Shown here piece after piece: positions 7,527 to 17,018 of a stretch of 41,509 nucleotides of DNA. Where the stretch lies: contig CANFQF010000005.1 of the NCBI GenBank assembly GCA_947449025.1, forward strand, positions 1-41,509, read 5' to 3'. The position numbers were made by a program, and so were the translations under genes. Positions within the stretch are counted from its first letter, which is position 1. Each line of letters starts with the position of its first letter. Source of the stretch: Comamonadaceae bacterium. Its GTDB lineage: Bacteria > Pseudomonadota > Gammaproteobacteria > Burkholderiales > Burkholderiaceae_C. A model generated the notes under the pieces. That model made no database searches. It was given only the letters and a program-made list of their open reading frames with translations, and was not told where the DNA came from.

Positions 7527-9947
7527 TCAGCCTCTCAGGCGGCCACCCACCTGGCGGCCGATGGCATCAACGACCGCACGGACAGCGGCCTCAATTTGCT
7601 CGTCGGTGAGTGTGGCCGTCGCATCACCTAGCGTCAAGCGAAGTGCCATGCTCTTCTCGCCGGCAGCAATGCCCGCCACCGGCTGTAGCGGCTTGTAAAG
7701 GTCGAACAACATGACGCCCTGCAACAGGCCCCCGGTGTCCGCAGCGTGTACCGCAGCGATCACTGCGTCGTGCCCGGCCGCGTCCGAGACGACTACCGCA
7801 ATATCGCGCTCGGCCGGCTGCACCTTGGACACCGGCTGAAAGGCGGCTACCTGGCGGTGCAACACAGCGTCGAGATCCAACTCGAACACCATGGGCGCAC
7901 TGGGCAAGTCCCAGGCCTGGCGCCAACGCGGATGAAGCTCGCCCACCACGCCAATTTGCTCGCCACCAAGAAAGATCCCAGCGCTTCGCCCGGGATGCAG
8001 GGCCGGGTGTTCCACCGCCTGAAACTGGGCCTTCAGCGGGGACAAAAGAGCTTCGACGTCGCCTTTCGAATCGAAGAAGTCGACACTGCCCTGCCCCTTG
8101 CGGCCCCATTGCAAGCCGTCCAACGGCCCGAAAGCCAGACCGGCCAACTTCATCGGCTGGCGCACACCGCGCACGGTGCTGTCAGTGGTCGCCACTGACG
8201 CGTCGCGCATGAACACACGTCCGATTTCGAAGACCCGAACCCGATCCGCCTTGCGGTCCAGGTTATGCCGCAAGACCTGCATCAGGGAGCCAACCATGGA
8301 CGAGCGCATCACCGACATCGGGCTGGCGATGGGGTTGAGAAGCCGGACCGGGTTGGCATTGCCTGCCAGATCCCGCTCCCACGCTTCCTCGACAAAGCTG
8401 AAGTTGATGGTCTCTTGGTAACCCAGAGCTGCCATCAGGCGGCGCACCGCGAAGCGGCTACGGCGCGACTCGTCGGCAGGCCTTCCGGTGATGGGTCCGA
8501 GTGGCGGGTGGGTCGGCAGCTTGCCGTAGCCGATGATCCGAACCACTTCCTCGATCAGGTCCTCTTCGATCGACAGGTCGAAGCGATGCGGCGGCGGCAC
8601 CACCGACAGACGATCGCCGTCACGCGACACCTCCAGGCCCAGTCGCTGCAGCGCCTGAGTGCAGTCGTCCGGGGACAGCGGCATTCCGATCACACGGGCC
8701 GCGCGGGAGGCCCGCAAGATCACCGGAGCACGGGCAGGCAAGGCCAGCGTCTGGTCATCGATCGGGCCGGCCTCGCCGCCGCAGATACCGAGAACCAGTT
8801 CGGTGATGCGCTCGATGTGCTCCACCGTGAGGCTAGGATCCACGCCGCGCTCGAAGCGGTGGCCGGCGTCGGTCGAAAAGTTGAACCGGCGCGAGCGACC
8901 CTGGATGGCCTCAGGCCACCAGAAAGCGGCCTCCACATAAATGTGACGGGTTTCATCAGAAACCGCGGTCGCATCGCCACCCATGATGCCAGCTAGGGAC
9001 TCGACCTGACGGTCGTCGGCGATCACGCCGACCTTTTCGTCGACCGTGATGGTGTTGCCATTGAGCAGCTTGAGGGTCTCTCCGGCACGCCCCCAGCGCA
9101 CTTGCAGTGCGCCATGAATTTTGTCCAGATCAAAGATATGGGAGGGCCGCCCATATTCGAACATCACGTAATTGGAAATATCGACCAGCGGCGAGACGCT
9201 GCGCTGGCCGCAGCGAGCCAGGCGATCAACCATCCACAGTGGGGTGCTGGCCTTGGTGTTCACATTGCGAACGATGCGGCCGGAGAATCGGCCGCATAAG
9301 TCACTGGCCTCCACCTTGACCGCCAGACGCTCGCCATGCATGGCCTTAGCCGGCGAAAAGACCGGGCTTTTGAGCGGCGCACCGGTAAGCGCAGACAACT
9401 CCCGGGCCACACCGTACACCGACAGCGCATGGGCCAGATTCGGCGTGAGCTTAAGGGTGAACAGGGTGTCGTCGAGTGCCAGAACATCACGGATGTTGGC
9501 GCCGATGGGAGTGTCCATCGGCAACTCGAGCAGGCCGCCGTGGTCTTCGGCAATATTCAGTTCGCGAGCTGAGCACAGCATTCCCTGGCTCTCTACGCCG
9601 CGCAGCTTGCCAAGCTTGATCTTGAAGGGTTGTCCATCCTCACCCGGCGGCAACTCGGCGCCGACCAAGGCGCAGGGCACGCGGATACCAGGCCGCGCAT
9701 TGGGCGCGCCGCAGACGATATTCAAAAGGGCACCCTGGCCCACATCCACCTGGCAAACGCGCAGGCGGTCTGCATTGGGGTGCTGGGACGCCTCCCGAAT
9801 CTCGCCCACCACCACCAGGGTGAAGTGGGGCGCTACCGGACGCAGTTCTTCAACTTCAAGGCCACCCATGGTGAGGGTGTCGGCCAGTTGCTGTGTGGTC
9901 AGCGGCGGATTGCAGAATTCGCGCAGCCAGGACTCGGGAAATTGCAT
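7527..9947 (-). CDS. pheT: Phenylalanine-tRNA ligase beta subunit
   Basis: Large subunit of the alpha2-beta2 enzyme that charges tRNA-Phe; the beta chain binds tRNA and edits Tyr-tRNA-Phe. The 806 residues match bacterial PheT. In order: an EMAP/OB-type tRNA-binding domain (about residues 40-150, with [18 protein letters not shown]), the B3/B4 editing region, the B5 domain, a catalytic-like core, and a C-terminal FDX-ACB anticodon-binding domain ending in the [13 protein letters not shown] region. The start ATG at 9947 lies 26 bp after pheS and the stop four bases before ihfA, so these are co-transcribed. Confidence 0.98.
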   Translation of the reverse strand: MQFPESWLREFCNPPLTTQQLADTLTMGGLEVEELRPVAPHFTLVVVGEIREASQHPNADRLRVCQVDVGQGALLNIVCGAPNARPGIRVPCALVGAELPPGEDGQPFKIKLGKLRGVESQGMLCSARELNIAEDHGGLLELPMDTPIGANIRDVLALDDTLFTLKLTPNLAHALSVYGVARELSALTGAPLKSPVFSPAKAMHGERLAVKVEASDLCGRFSGRIVRNVNTKASTPLWMVDRLARCGQRSVSPLVDISNYVMFEYGRPSHIFDLDKIHGALQVRWGRAGETLKLLNGNTITVDEKVGVIADDRQVESLAGIMGGDATAVSDETRHIYVEAAFWWPEAIQGRSRRFNFSTDAGHRFERGVDPSLTVEHIERITELVLGICGGEAGPIDDQTLALPARAPVILRASRAARVIGMPLSPDDCTQALQRLGLEVSRDGDRLSVVPPPHRFDLSIEEDLIEEVVRIIGYGKLPTHPPLGPITGRPADESRRSRFAVRRLMAALGYQETINFSFVEEAWERDLAGNANPVRLLNPIASPMSVMRSSMVGSLMQVLRHNLDRKADRVRVFEIGRVFMRDASVATTDSTVRGVRQPMKLAGLAFGPLDGLQWGRKGQGSVDFFDSKGDVEALLSPLKAQFQAVEHPALHPGRSAGIFLGGEQIGVVGELHPRWRQAWDLPSAPMVFELDLDAVLHRQVAAFQPVSKVQPAERDIAVVVSDAAGHDAVIAAVHAADTGGLLQGVMLFDLYKPLQPVAGIAAGEKSMALRLTLGDATATLTDEQIEAAVRAVVDAIGRQVGGRLRG

Positions 9948-9973
9948 GGTCTTGTCTTCTTCCTGGGAGCGGG

Positions 9974-11020
9974 TTAGCGGAACTGGCGCAGGAAGCGGAT
10001 GTCGCCGTCGAAGAACAGGCGCAGGTCATTCACACCGTAGCGCAGCATGGTCAGGCGGTCAGGGCCCATGCCAAAGGCGAATCCGATGTACTCCTCCGGG
10101 TCCAGGCCCATATTGCGCACCACATTCGGGTGCACCTGACCGGAGCCCGCCACCTCGAGCCAACGGCCGGCCAACGGCCCCTGCTGGAACTGAATGTCGA
10201 TCTCCGCACTGGGCTCGGTGAAGGGAAAGAAACTGGGTCGGAACCGAAGCGCCAGGTCTTCGCTTTCGAAGAACGTGCGGCAGAAGTTCGTGAAAACGAC
10301 CTTCAGGTCTTTGAAGCTCACATTGCGTCCGAGCCAAAGTCCCTCGCACTGGTGAAACATGGGCGAATGGGTGGCGTCACTGTCCACACGGTAGGTCCGT
10401 CCGGGCGCGATAACGCGAATCTCCGGCATGTCCGACTTACCGGCGTGCTTCTTGATGTGCGCGTGGGCGTAGCGCACCTGCATCGGACTGGTGTGCGGAC
10501 GCAGGTTATAGGCAATGCCGTCGTCGCCGTTAATGTCTACGTAGAAGGTGTCCTGCATGGAACGCGCAGGATGATTGGGCGGGTTGTTCAGCGAGGTGAA
10601 ACTGTGCCAGTCGCTCTCGATTTCGGGGCCGTCGGCCACATCGAATCCCATTCCGGCAAAGATCTGCTCGATGCGCTCCATAGTCAAACTGACCGGATGG
10701 AGCCCGCCCGGCTCGCGCAGACGTCCCGGCAGGGTCACGTCGAGCGATTCGGCCCGCAACTGAAGCGCAAGTTCTGCATCTGCCAGAGCTTGCCGCCGTG
10801 CACCCAACGCCTCCTCAATAGACTGCTTGGCCAGGTTGATGGCAGCGCCGCGGGTCTTCTTCTCCTCCACGCTCAAGGCCGCCATGCCCTTCATCATTTC
10901 GGTAATGCGGCCGGATTTGCCAATGAAACGGGCCTTGGCATCTTCGAGCTGGGCGGCTGTAGCAGCCTCGGCGAAGGCTTGTCGCGCGCTGGCGACGAGG
11001 GAGTCGAGTTCGTTGCTCAT
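9974..11020 (-). CDS. pheS: Phenylalanine-tRNA ligase alpha subunit
   Basis: Catalytic subunit of phenylalanyl-tRNA synthetase: activates Phe with ATP and transfers it to tRNA-Phe. The 348-residue protein has an N-terminal coiled coil (about residues 1-85) and a class II core. Motif 2 lies around [20 protein letters not shown] and motif 3 is [17 protein letters not shown] near the end; [10 protein letters not shown] is also conserved. It is 200 bp downstream of rplT, with a strong hairpin-plus-T-run in between. Expression therefore depends either on readthrough or on a promoter in 11021-11130. No Phe-rich leader peptide comparable with E. coli PheM is visible. Confidence 0.98.
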   Translation of the reverse strand: MSNELDSLVASARQAFAEAATAAQLEDAKARFIGKSGRITEMMKGMAALSVEEKKTRGAAINLAKQSIEEALGARRQALADAELALQLRAESLDVTLPGRLREPGGLHPVSLTMERIEQIFAGMGFDVADGPEIESDWHSFTSLNNPPNHPARSMQDTFYVDINGDDGIAYNLRPHTSPMQVRYAHAHIKKHAGKSDMPEIRVIAPGRTYRVDSDATHSPMFHQCEGLWLGRNVSFKDLKVVFTNFCRTFFESEDLALRFRPSFFPFTEPSAEIDIQFQQGPLAGRWLEVAGSGQVHPNVVRNMGLDPEEYIGFAFGMGPDRLTMLRYGVNDLRLFFDGDIRFLRQFR

Positions 11021-11130
11021 GGGGTCAGTACGGGCAATCTATTTAGCAGTCTGTACGGCTTGGGCCCGGTGTTCAGCGGACGATGTCAAACACCAGGCGC
11101 GAAGCAAAGGGCGTACAAAAAAGGGAGTGC

Positions 11131-11170
11131 AAAAACAACAGGGCTAGTGCCACGCAAGCCCTAGCCCTGT
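11131..11170 (-). terminator. Intrinsic terminator between rplT and pheS
   Basis: On the minus strand a perfect 10-bp stem (ACAGGGCTAG with CTAGCCCTGT) encloses a 13-base loop and is followed by TGTTTTT. It starts 50 bp after the rplT stop. It either ends the infC-rpmI-rplT transcript or acts as an attenuator in front of pheST. A TTGACA-like hexamer at 11084-11089 further downstream could belong to a separate pheS promoter, but I see no matching -10 at 17 bp. Confidence 0.8.
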
Positions 11171-11220
11171 CTGGGGGAATGCACCGGGCGCCGCATTCAG
11201 GGGCGCCGCCCGACGTGAAC

Positions 11221-11580
11221 TCAGGCCGCCAGCCTGGCCTTGACTTGCTCCACGATGCCGGCGAATGCCGCCTTGTCGTGCACTGCGATATCGGCCAAAA
11301 CCTTGCGGTCGATCTCGATACCGGCCTTGCGGATGCCATTGGCAAACTGGCTATAGGTCATGCCCAATTCGCGAGCGGCCGCATTGATACGGGCGATCCA
11401 GAGTTGGCGGAAGACGCGCTTCTTGGCGCGACGGTCACGGTAGGCGTACTGGCCCGCCTTCATCACCGCCTGTTTGGCGATGCGGAAGACATTGCCGCGA
11501 CGACCGCGGAAGCCCTTGGCGAGGGCGAGAACTTTTTTGTGGCGGGCGCGGGCGGTAACGCCGCGTTTGACGCGAGGCAT
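11221..11580 (-). CDS. rplT: 50S ribosomal protein L20
   Basis: Binds 23S rRNA early in large-subunit assembly and, in E. coli, represses its own operon. The 119-residue protein begins [20 protein letters not shown] and contains [20 protein letters not shown], the diagnostic basic N-terminal region. The C-terminal globular part includes [18 protein letters not shown]. The start is 27 bp after the rpmI stop. It is followed by a strong intrinsic terminator. Confidence 0.98.
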   Translation of the reverse strand: MPRVKRGVTARARHKKVLALAKGFRGRRGNVFRIAKQAVMKAGQYAYRDRRAKKRVFRQLWIARINAAARELGMTYSQFANGIRKAGIEIDRKVLADIAVHDKAAFAGIVEQVKARLAA

Positions 11581-11607
11581 AGGTGACTCCTTATTCGTCC
11601 AGTGAAA

Positions 11608-11811
11608 TCAGAGTCCCGCGAAGGGGAGCATCTGTGCCATGTGACCCATATTGGTCTCGTGCACGGCAACGGAGCCGCGCAAATGGCGCTTGTTCTTGGT
11701 GGTCTTTTTGGTCAGGATGTGGCGCTTGAACGCCTGACCCCGCTTGACAGTTCCACCGGGACGAACGCGAAACCGCTTCTTCGCGCTGCTCTTGGTCTTC
11801 ATCTTGGGCAT
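11608..11811 (-). CDS. rpmI: 50S ribosomal protein L35
   Basis: A small basic large-subunit protein. The 67 residues begin [20 protein letters not shown] and contain the [16 protein letters not shown] segment typical of L35. The start ATG follows a GAAGGAG ribosome-binding site. It precedes rplT by 27 bp. The 367 bp upstream, before infC, is unusually long for this operon and probably holds a promoter and regulatory leader. Confidence 0.97.
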   Translation of the reverse strand: MPKMKTKSSAKKRFRVRPGGTVKRGQAFKRHILTKKTTKNKRHLRGSVAVHETNMGHMAQMLPFAGL

Positions 11812-12178
11812 TTGACTGCTCCTTCTTTAATTCGTGCTCGTGAGGCGTCTGCGAAACCAACCGCAGAACTTGCTTGCCCCGAGCCACTTGTAGACAGGGC
11901 TCGCACTCGACTTGCGCCAAGTGCCACTCTGTCAGCCGCGTCCGCAGCGACCAACCGCGGAAAACGGAACTCAAAATTATCGCACAAACTTTTGGGCACT
12001 CCTCGCACTCATGGACAGACCTGGGACGTGGAGCTAAACCGACCGGAGGCAGTTACCTGGTCGCCCGTATTTTCAGACGCCCTTGCAGGGCATCCACAGA
12101 GAGGGCAGCCGTCAAGGCCGCCGCACAGAGAGCGCAGCCGCCGAGGCCGTCGCACCCCAGGGACAAAGGGCCTGGGCC
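11812..12178 (-). promoter_or_regulatory. Non-coding leader and probable promoter upstream of rpmI-rplT
   Basis: No credible gene is present in these 367 bp. On the minus strand TGCGATAAT (with -10-like GATAAT at 11976-11981) resembles an extended -10 element. It would give a leader of about 155 nt before rpmI. In E. coli the rpmI-rplT genes are controlled by L20 binding a structured leader; an equivalent here is inference. The part nearest infC (12000-12160) shows no clear element. Confidence 0.45.
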
Positions 12179-12189
12179 TCAGGCCCCTT
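12165..12189 (-). terminator. Hairpin overlapping the end of infC
   Basis: On the minus strand AAGGGGCCTG pairs with CAGGCCCTTT (one G-T pair) around a five-base loop, followed by only TTT then G. The infC stop codon lies at the top of the stem and loop. It could be a weak terminator or attenuator that separates infC from rpmI. Confidence 0.4.
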
Positions 12190-12790
12190 GACTCTCCACC
12201 GCGGCAGCCGAGCCAGCCTCAGCCTTGCCAGGTGCGGCCCCAGGCTTCTTGCGACCGGGGGCGATCATCATGATCATCTGGCGGCCTTCCAGTTTGGGAA
12301 ACTGCTCGACGATGATCGTGTCAGCGAGGTCATCACGGATCCGGTTCAGGAGCGCCAGGCCGAGTTCCTGGTGGGTGATCTCGCGCCCACGGAAACGCAG
12401 GGTGATCTTGCACTTGTCACCGTCGCCGAGAAAGCGGCGGATGTTGCGCATCTTGATGTTGTAGTCGCCGTCGTCGGTACCGGGTCGGAATTTGACTTCC
12501 TTGATCTCAATGACCGTCTGCTTGGCCTTGGCCTCGGCCGCCTTCTTCTGTTCCTGGTACTTGAACTTGCCGTAGTCCATCAAGCGGCAGACAGGCGGAA
12601 TGGCGGTGGCGGCGATCTCGACCAAGTCGACATCCAATTCACCTGCCATGCGCAGCGCATCTTGCAGGCTCACGATACCCAGAGGCTCGTTCTCAGGGCC
12701 GGACAGTCGAACTTCCGGGGCCATGATTTCCCGGTTCAGGCGGTGTTTGCGTTCCTCGCGCTGGCGGCGATCGCGAAATTCAGTAGCGAT
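12179..12790 (-). CDS. infC: Translation initiation factor IF-3, starting at an ATC codon
   Basis: Binds the 30S subunit, prevents premature joining with 50S and proofreads start-codon choice. The ATG at 12724 begins [16 protein letters not shown] and would remove a conserved N-terminal stretch. Reading upstream in frame gives [20 protein letters not shown], the normal bacterial IF-3 start. It is preceded by ATC at 12790-12788 with an AAGGA ribosome-binding site eight bases away, and no other ATG/GTG/TTG precedes it. I therefore place the start at ATC, giving 203 residues. In E. coli infC starts with ATT and IF-3 represses its own translation by rejecting that codon; the same control is expected here. 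It lies 21 bp after thrS. Confidence 0.95.
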   Translation of the reverse strand: MATEFRDRRQREERKHRLNREIMAPEVRLSGPENEPLGIVSLQDALRMAGELDVDLVEIAATAIPPVCRLMDYGKFKYQEQKKAAEAKAKQTVIEIKEVKFRPGTDDGDYNIKMRNIRRFLGDGDKCKITLRFRGREITHQELGLALLNRIRDDLADTIIVEQFPKLEGRQMIMMIAPGRKKPGAAPGKAEAGSAAAVESQGA

Positions 12791-12811
12791 GGTGAGATCC
12801 TTTTGGCTGAC

Positions 12812-14719
12812 TCAACGTTTGGCGGCGATGTCTTCGCGAATACGTTCGACGAAGGCATCAACGGCCATGACTCCGAGGTCCTGGTTACCCCGGGCCCGGA
12901 CAGACGCCGCGGCAGCTTCCTTCTCCTTGTCACCCAGGACGAGGATATAGGGAACCTTTTGCAGCGAATGCTCGCGGATTTTATACGTGATTTTTTCGTT
13001 CCTAAGGTCTAACTCGACCCTAAGCCCTTGATTTTGCAACGTTTTCGCCACGTTACGGGCGTAATCGGCCTGTGAGTCGGTGATGTTGAGCACGACCACC
13101 TGGGTCGGCGCGAGCCACGTCGGCAGTGCACCCGCATGCTGCTCGATGAGAATGCCGATGAATCGCTCCAGACTGCCGACGATCGCCCGGTGCAGCATCA
13201 GAGGGCGATGGCGAGCACCGTCCTCGCCGACATACTCCGCATCAAGCCGCTCCGGCAGATTGGGGTCGACCTGGATGGTGCCGCACTGCCACTGCCTACC
13301 CAGTGCGTCCTTCAGCGTGTACTCGATTTTGGGTCCGTAGAACGCCCCCTCGCCTGGCAGATATTCAAATGCGCAACCCGAAGCGCGCAGGCCCTCGGCC
13401 AGCGCCTTTTCTGCGCGGTCCCAACTTTCCTCCGTGCCGATGCGCTTCTCGGGGCGGGTGGAAAGCTTGTAGATGATGTCGGAGAAGCCAAAGTCTTTGT
13501 AGACGTTTTGCAGCAGCGCCGTGAATGCGGTGACCTCGGCTTGGATCTGGTCTTCGGTACAAAAAATATGGCCGTCATCCTGCGTGAACCCGCGTACCCG
13601 CATGATGCCGTGCAGGCCACCCGAGGGTTCATTGCGATGGCATTGACCGAACTCGCCGTAACGAAGCGGCAGGTCGCGGTAGCTCTTGATGCCCTGCTTG
13701 AAGATCAGCAGATGGCCGGGGCAGTTCATCGGCTTGAGCGCGTAATCGCGTTTTTCCGATTCAGTGGTGAACATGTTCTCCCGGTACTTGTCCCAGTGAC
13801 CGGTCTTTTCCCAGAGCGTCTTGTCCAAGATTTGCGGTCCCTTGACCTCCAGGTAGCCGTTATCGCGATACACGCGGCGCATGTACTGCTCGACCTCCTG
13901 CCAGACGGTCCAGCCCTTGGGATGCCAGAACACCACGCCCGGGGCATGGTCGTCAATATGGAAAAGATTCAGCTCGCGCCCCAGCTTGCGGTGGTCGCGC
14001 TTTTCCGCCTCTTCCAGCATGGTGAGGTACTGCTGAAGGTCCTCCTTGCTGGCCCAGGCGGTGCCGTAGACACGCTGAAGCATCTCGTTGCGGTGGTCAC
14101 CGCGCCAATAGGCGCCGGCCACCTTCATCAGCTTGAAATGCTTGAGCTTGCCGGTGGACGGCACATGAGGGCCACGGCAAAGGTCCTCGAACCTTCCCTC
14201 CCGATAAAGCGAGACATCTTCGTTGGAGGGAATGCTGCCAATGATCTCGGCCTTGTAGTGCTCACCCAGCCCCTTGAAATACGCCACGGCCTCATCACGG
14301 GGCAGCACACGGCGGACCACAGGCTCATCCTTTGATGCCAGTTCGGCCATGCGCTTTTCGATGGCGGTCAGATCATCGAGCGTGAAGGGCCGCTTGTAGG
14401 AAAAGTCGTAATAGAAACCGTGCTCGATGACAGGTCCGATAGTGACCTGGGCATCAGGAAATAGCTCCTTGACCGCGTAGGCCAATAGGTGCGCCGTCGA
14501 ATGCCGGATCACCTCCAGGCCGTCCGTGTCCTTGGCAGTGATGATGGAGATAGGCGCATCGCGCTCGATCACGTAGCTGGTGTCAACGACCTTGCCATCT
14601 ACCTTGCCAGCCAGGGCCACCTTGGCCAGCCCAGAGCCAATGGAAGCGGCAACCTCGGCCACCGTGACTGGGCCGGGGTACTGACGTTGGGAGCCGTCGG
14701 GAAGCGTGACTTGGATCAT
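12812..14719 (-). CDS. thrS: Threonine-tRNA ligase
   Basis: Charges tRNA-Thr and clears mischarged Ser-tRNA-Thr. The 635-residue protein has the full bacterial layout. The TGS domain is residues 1-61. The editing domain contains HSTAHLLA (His73, His77) and Cys181. The class II catalytic core has zinc ligands Cys333 (MNCPGH), His384 (DDGHIF) and His510 (MLHRAIVGS). An anticodon-binding domain starts from about residue 530. The start ATG at 14719 ([11 protein letters not shown]) is the family start; a frame extension to 14860 is unrelated. It heads the thrS-infC unit. In E. coli thrS is controlled by the enzyme binding its own leader; I did not detect a tRNA-like leader by eye. Confidence 0.98.
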   Translation of the reverse strand: MIQVTLPDGSQRQYPGPVTVAEVAASIGSGLAKVALAGKVDGKVVDTSYVIERDAPISIITAKDTDGLEVIRHSTAHLLAYAVKELFPDAQVTIGPVIEHGFYYDFSYKRPFTLDDLTAIEKRMAELASKDEPVVRRVLPRDEAVAYFKGLGEHYKAEIIGSIPSNEDVSLYREGRFEDLCRGPHVPSTGKLKHFKLMKVAGAYWRGDHRNEMLQRVYGTAWASKEDLQQYLTMLEEAEKRDHRKLGRELNLFHIDDHAPGVVFWHPKGWTVWQEVEQYMRRVYRDNGYLEVKGPQILDKTLWEKTGHWDKYRENMFTTESEKRDYALKPMNCPGHLLIFKQGIKSYRDLPLRYGEFGQCHRNEPSGGLHGIMRVRGFTQDDGHIFCTEDQIQAEVTAFTALLQNVYKDFGFSDIIYKLSTRPEKRIGTEESWDRAEKALAEGLRASGCAFEYLPGEGAFYGPKIEYTLKDALGRQWQCGTIQVDPNLPERLDAEYVGEDGARHRPLMLHRAIVGSLERFIGILIEQHAGALPTWLAPTQVVVLNITDSQADYARNVAKTLQNQGLRVELDLRNEKITYKIREHSLQKVPYILVLGDKEKEAAAASVRARGNQDLGVMAVDAFVERIREDIAAKR

Positions 14720-14875
14720 GTTGCAGGTGCCTTGGAAATCATGAGAGGCTTGAGAGGCGCGAAAGCCGCAAGCGGCGCATTTGACGAGAAGGCTGGATAC
14801 CGCCAGCCCAGAAAAAAGCGCGGACAGTTGCCGCGCTAGATGTGGGCCCAGGGCCTGCAAACGAACGCGTCAACC

Positions 14876-14901
14876 AGACCGTCAATCGACGGTCTCTTTT
14901 T
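14876..14901 (+). terminator. Terminator-like hairpin on the plus strand, orphan
   Basis: AGACCGTC and GACGGTCT form a perfect 8-bp stem with loop AATC, followed by CTTTTT on the plus strand. No gene on the plus strand leads into it; transcription here is expected on the minus strand. It may block antisense transcripts from thrS or form part of the thrS leader structure. Confidence 0.5.
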
Positions 14902-14998
14902 GAGTAGTTCGCGGTGTCATAACCGACATGCCTTTCTCGCCCTTGTTATCTGGGTTCTTCGCCCCTGTCCGAGATTCTAACCACCGGGCCCGGGCAGG

Positions 14999-15032
14999 AA
15001 AAAGCCACCGGATGCCTGGGGCACGCGGTGGC
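14999..15032 (-). terminator. Intrinsic terminator of aceA
   Basis: On the minus strand GCCACCG pairs with CGGTGGC. An inner TGCC/GGCA stem extends it, and it is followed by TTTTTCC. It lies about 90 bp downstream of the aceA stop and separates it from thrS. Confidence 0.8.
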
Positions 15033-15120
15033 CTGGAGACCAGCAATCGGGATTGGCAATCGGGGGAAGGCCATGTCCACCTGGCCTGCCCACGCTGGGC
15101 CTGCCAGGCGCCTCAAGCGA

Positions 15121-16446
15121 TCAGTGGAATTGCTCTTCTTCGGTCGAGCCGGTCAGGGCCTTGACGGAGGACGAACCGCCTTGGATCACGGTGGTCACAT
15201 CGTCGAAGTAACCCGCGCCAACTTCCTGCTGGTGCGACACGAAGGTGTAGCCCTGCTCGCGCGCCTTGAACTCGGGCTCTTGCACCATTTCCACGTAGTG
15301 CTTCATGCCTTCGCCGCGGGCGTAGGCGTGGGCGAACTTGAAGGAGTTGTACCAGTTGATATGGATACCTGCCAGCGTGATGAACTGGTACTTGTAGCCC
15401 ATCTCGGAGAGCTTCTCCTGGAACGAGGCAATGGCCTTGTCGTCCAGGTTCTTCTTCCAGTTGAAGGACGGAGAGCAGTTGTACGAGAGCAGTTTGCCCG
15501 GGCACTTGGCGTGAACGGCTTGGGCGAATTCACGTGCGAAGCCCAGGTCAGGCGTGCCGGTTTCGCACCACACCAGATCCGCATAGGGCGCGTAGGCAAC
15601 GCCGCGGGAGATCGATTGCTCCATGCCATTGCGCACGCGGTAGAAGCCTTCCTGGGTCCGCTCGCCGGTGAGGAAGGGCTTGTCATTGGCATCATGGTCA
15701 GAGGTCAGCAGGTTCGCCGCCTCGGCGTCGGTGCGGGCGAGCACGATGGTCGGCACGCCCATCACGTCCGCAGCGAAACGCGCGGAAATGAGCTTCTCCA
15801 CCGCCTCATGGGTGGGCACGAGCACTTTGCCGCCCATGTGACCGCACTTCTTCACCGCAGCCAGTTGGTCTTCAAAGTGAACGCCAGCGGCGCCAGCGAC
15901 CACCATGTTCTTCATCAACTCGAACGCGTTGAGCACGCCACCGAAGCCAGCTTCAGCGTCGGCAACGATGGGCAGAAAGTAGTCGGTGTACTCCTTGTCA
16001 CCGGGGCCGACGCCGCGAGACCACTGGATTTCGTCTGCACGCTTGAAGGTGTTGTTGATCCGGCGAACCATGGTGGGCACCGAGTCGTAGGCATAAAGAG
16101 ACTGATCGGGGTACATGTTTTCGGAGGTGTTGCCGTCCGCAGCAACCTGCCAGCCAGACAGATAGACGGCCTCCAGGCCGGCCTTGGCTTGCTGCATGGC
16201 CTGTCCGGCAGAGATGGCGCCAAAGGCATTGACATAGCCCTTGGCGGCACCACCGTTGACCAGACTCCAGAGTTTTTCCGAGCCGCGCTTGGCCAGCGTG
16301 TAGTCGATCTGAACAGAACCCCGCAGCCGAACCACGTCGGCGGCGCTGTAGCCGCGCTTGACGCTCTTCCAACGGGGGTTCTCAGCCCAGTCTTTTTCAA
16401 GTTGGGCGATTTGCTGCTCACGTGAGAGATGACTCCAGTTCGACAT
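15121..16446 (-). CDS. aceA: Isocitrate lyase
   Basis: Splits isocitrate to glyoxylate and succinate, the first step of the glyoxylate shunt, needed for growth on acetate, fatty acids and stored PHB. The 441-residue protein has the invariant catalytic motif KKCGH (residues 199-203, nucleophile Cys201). It also has GGKVLVPTHEA and the substrate-binding YNCSPSFNWKKN. The start ATG at 16446 (MSNWSHLSREQ) follows an AGGAG ribosome-binding site; a frame extension to 16494 has no family support. aceB (malate synthase) is not adjacent. Two 10-bp near-palindromes lie 56-95 bp upstream and may bind a regulator. It ends in a clear terminator. Confidence 0.97.
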   Translation of the reverse strand: MSNWSHLSREQQIAQLEKDWAENPRWKSVKRGYSAADVVRLRGSVQIDYTLAKRGSEKLWSLVNGGAAKGYVNAFGAISAGQAMQQAKAGLEAVYLSGWQVAADGNTSENMYPDQSLYAYDSVPTMVRRINNTFKRADEIQWSRGVGPGDKEYTDYFLPIVADAEAGFGGVLNAFELMKNMVVAGAAGVHFEDQLAAVKKCGHMGGKVLVPTHEAVEKLISARFAADVMGVPTIVLARTDAEAANLLTSDHDANDKPFLTGERTQEGFYRVRNGMEQSISRGVAYAPYADLVWCETGTPDLGFAREFAQAVHAKCPGKLLSYNCSPSFNWKKNLDDKAIASFQEKLSEMGYKYQFITLAGIHINWYNSFKFAHAYARGEGMKHYVEMVQEPEFKAREQGYTFVSHQQEVGAGYFDDVTTVIQGGSSSVKALTGSTEEEQFH

Positions 16447-16499
16447 AGTGATGCTCCTGATGGATTGAAGAAAAGATGAACGCGATGGGGACAACTGTA

Positions 16500-16541
16500 G
16501 TCTTGTAGAAGACCAGCCTCAGCTCTTATGTCTTATACAAG
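16500..16541. promoter_or_regulatory. Two near-palindromic sites upstream of aceA
   Basis: CTTGTAGAAG (16502-16511, flanked to GTCTTGTAGAAGAC) and CTTATACAAG (16532-16541) share the pattern CTTRTANAAG and start 30 bp apart, close to three helical turns. Both are near-palindromes and lie 56-95 bp before the aceA start. They look like a paired operator, for example for a GntR-type regulator, but the protein is unknown. Confidence 0.4.
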
Positions 16542-16909
16542 TTTTATTTTTTTCTATTTAAATTCAATGACTTGTGAGATCCATTTCTCAATGCAAAAGT
16601 TCAGTTCTTATATTGAGAAATTTTGCGGCGGCGCATCATCATCATTTTCCGCATTACGAAAGCCATGTCAGTGGCTGAAAAGGCGGCGCAAACGTGCCCG
16701 GCCTGGTTGCCGCCCATCCGACGCTGGCCCATGGCGAACTGCTTCGCTGACTGGAGGATTGGGCCTTCGCACTCGGTCTGCCAAGCGTCCTGGTGGTGCG
16801 CGCCACGTCGACATCCGAACAGACTGGCGCAAGGGGAAGGGGTTCGAAGGGGGCCCCAGGGGGAAAACCGGGGTTCTCCCCAATGAAAAAAAGAGACATT
16901 CCCCAATGA

Positions 16910-16942
16910 AAAAAGCCTGCTTCCGCTTGGAAACGGGCTTTT
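16910..16942. terminator. Bidirectional terminator-like hairpin upstream of the SWIB gene
   Basis: GCCTGCTTCC and GGAAACGGGC (one mismatch and one G-T pair) form a stem around loop GCTT. They are flanked by a run of six A on the left and five T on the right, so it could stop transcription in either direction. No gene obviously ends here. Confidence 0.6.
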
Positions 16943-17018
16943 TCTCCATTAGCATTCCGTTGCCGGAGTAAAGAGATGTTCACTCTGGCGACCAATCAAC
17001 TTCTAAAAGGAAATCCAA

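Larger units (their letters stand above)
14720..15120. other. Intergenic region between aceA and thrS
   Basis: These 401 bp hold no convincing gene. They contain the aceA terminator (about 14999-15032, minus), an isolated terminator-like hairpin that would work on the plus strand (14876-14901), and presumably the thrS promoter and leader. I could not pick a promoter with confidence. Confidence 0.6.
16447..17018. other. Long intergenic region between divergent aceA and SWIB gene
   Basis: These 572 bp carry no gene I can support. The aceA-proximal 110 bp contain the aceA control region and an AT-rich tract (about 16541-16565). The middle (16620-16870) has GC-rich sequence with open frames but no recognisable protein. 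The SWIB-proximal part has a repeated 13-mer, CCCCAATGAAAAA (16878 and 16901), and a hairpin at 16910-16942. Confidence 0.6.

Noticed and set aside
9893-11164. 423-codon open frame opposite pheS
   Set aside because: It spans the pheT-pheS junction on the opposite strand; shadow of conserved genes.
13136-14335. 399-codon open frame opposite thrS
   Set aside because: Shadow frame. thrS has all its catalytic and editing residues on the minus strand.
15028-16425. 465-codon open frame opposite aceA
   Set aside because: It mirrors aceA codons, runs past the aceA stop into its terminator and has no family similarity.
16528-16971. Possible 147-residue gene between aceA and the SWIB gene
   Set aside because: Basic, low-similarity translation, no ribosome-binding site, and it runs through a terminator hairpin and the A-rich repeat.
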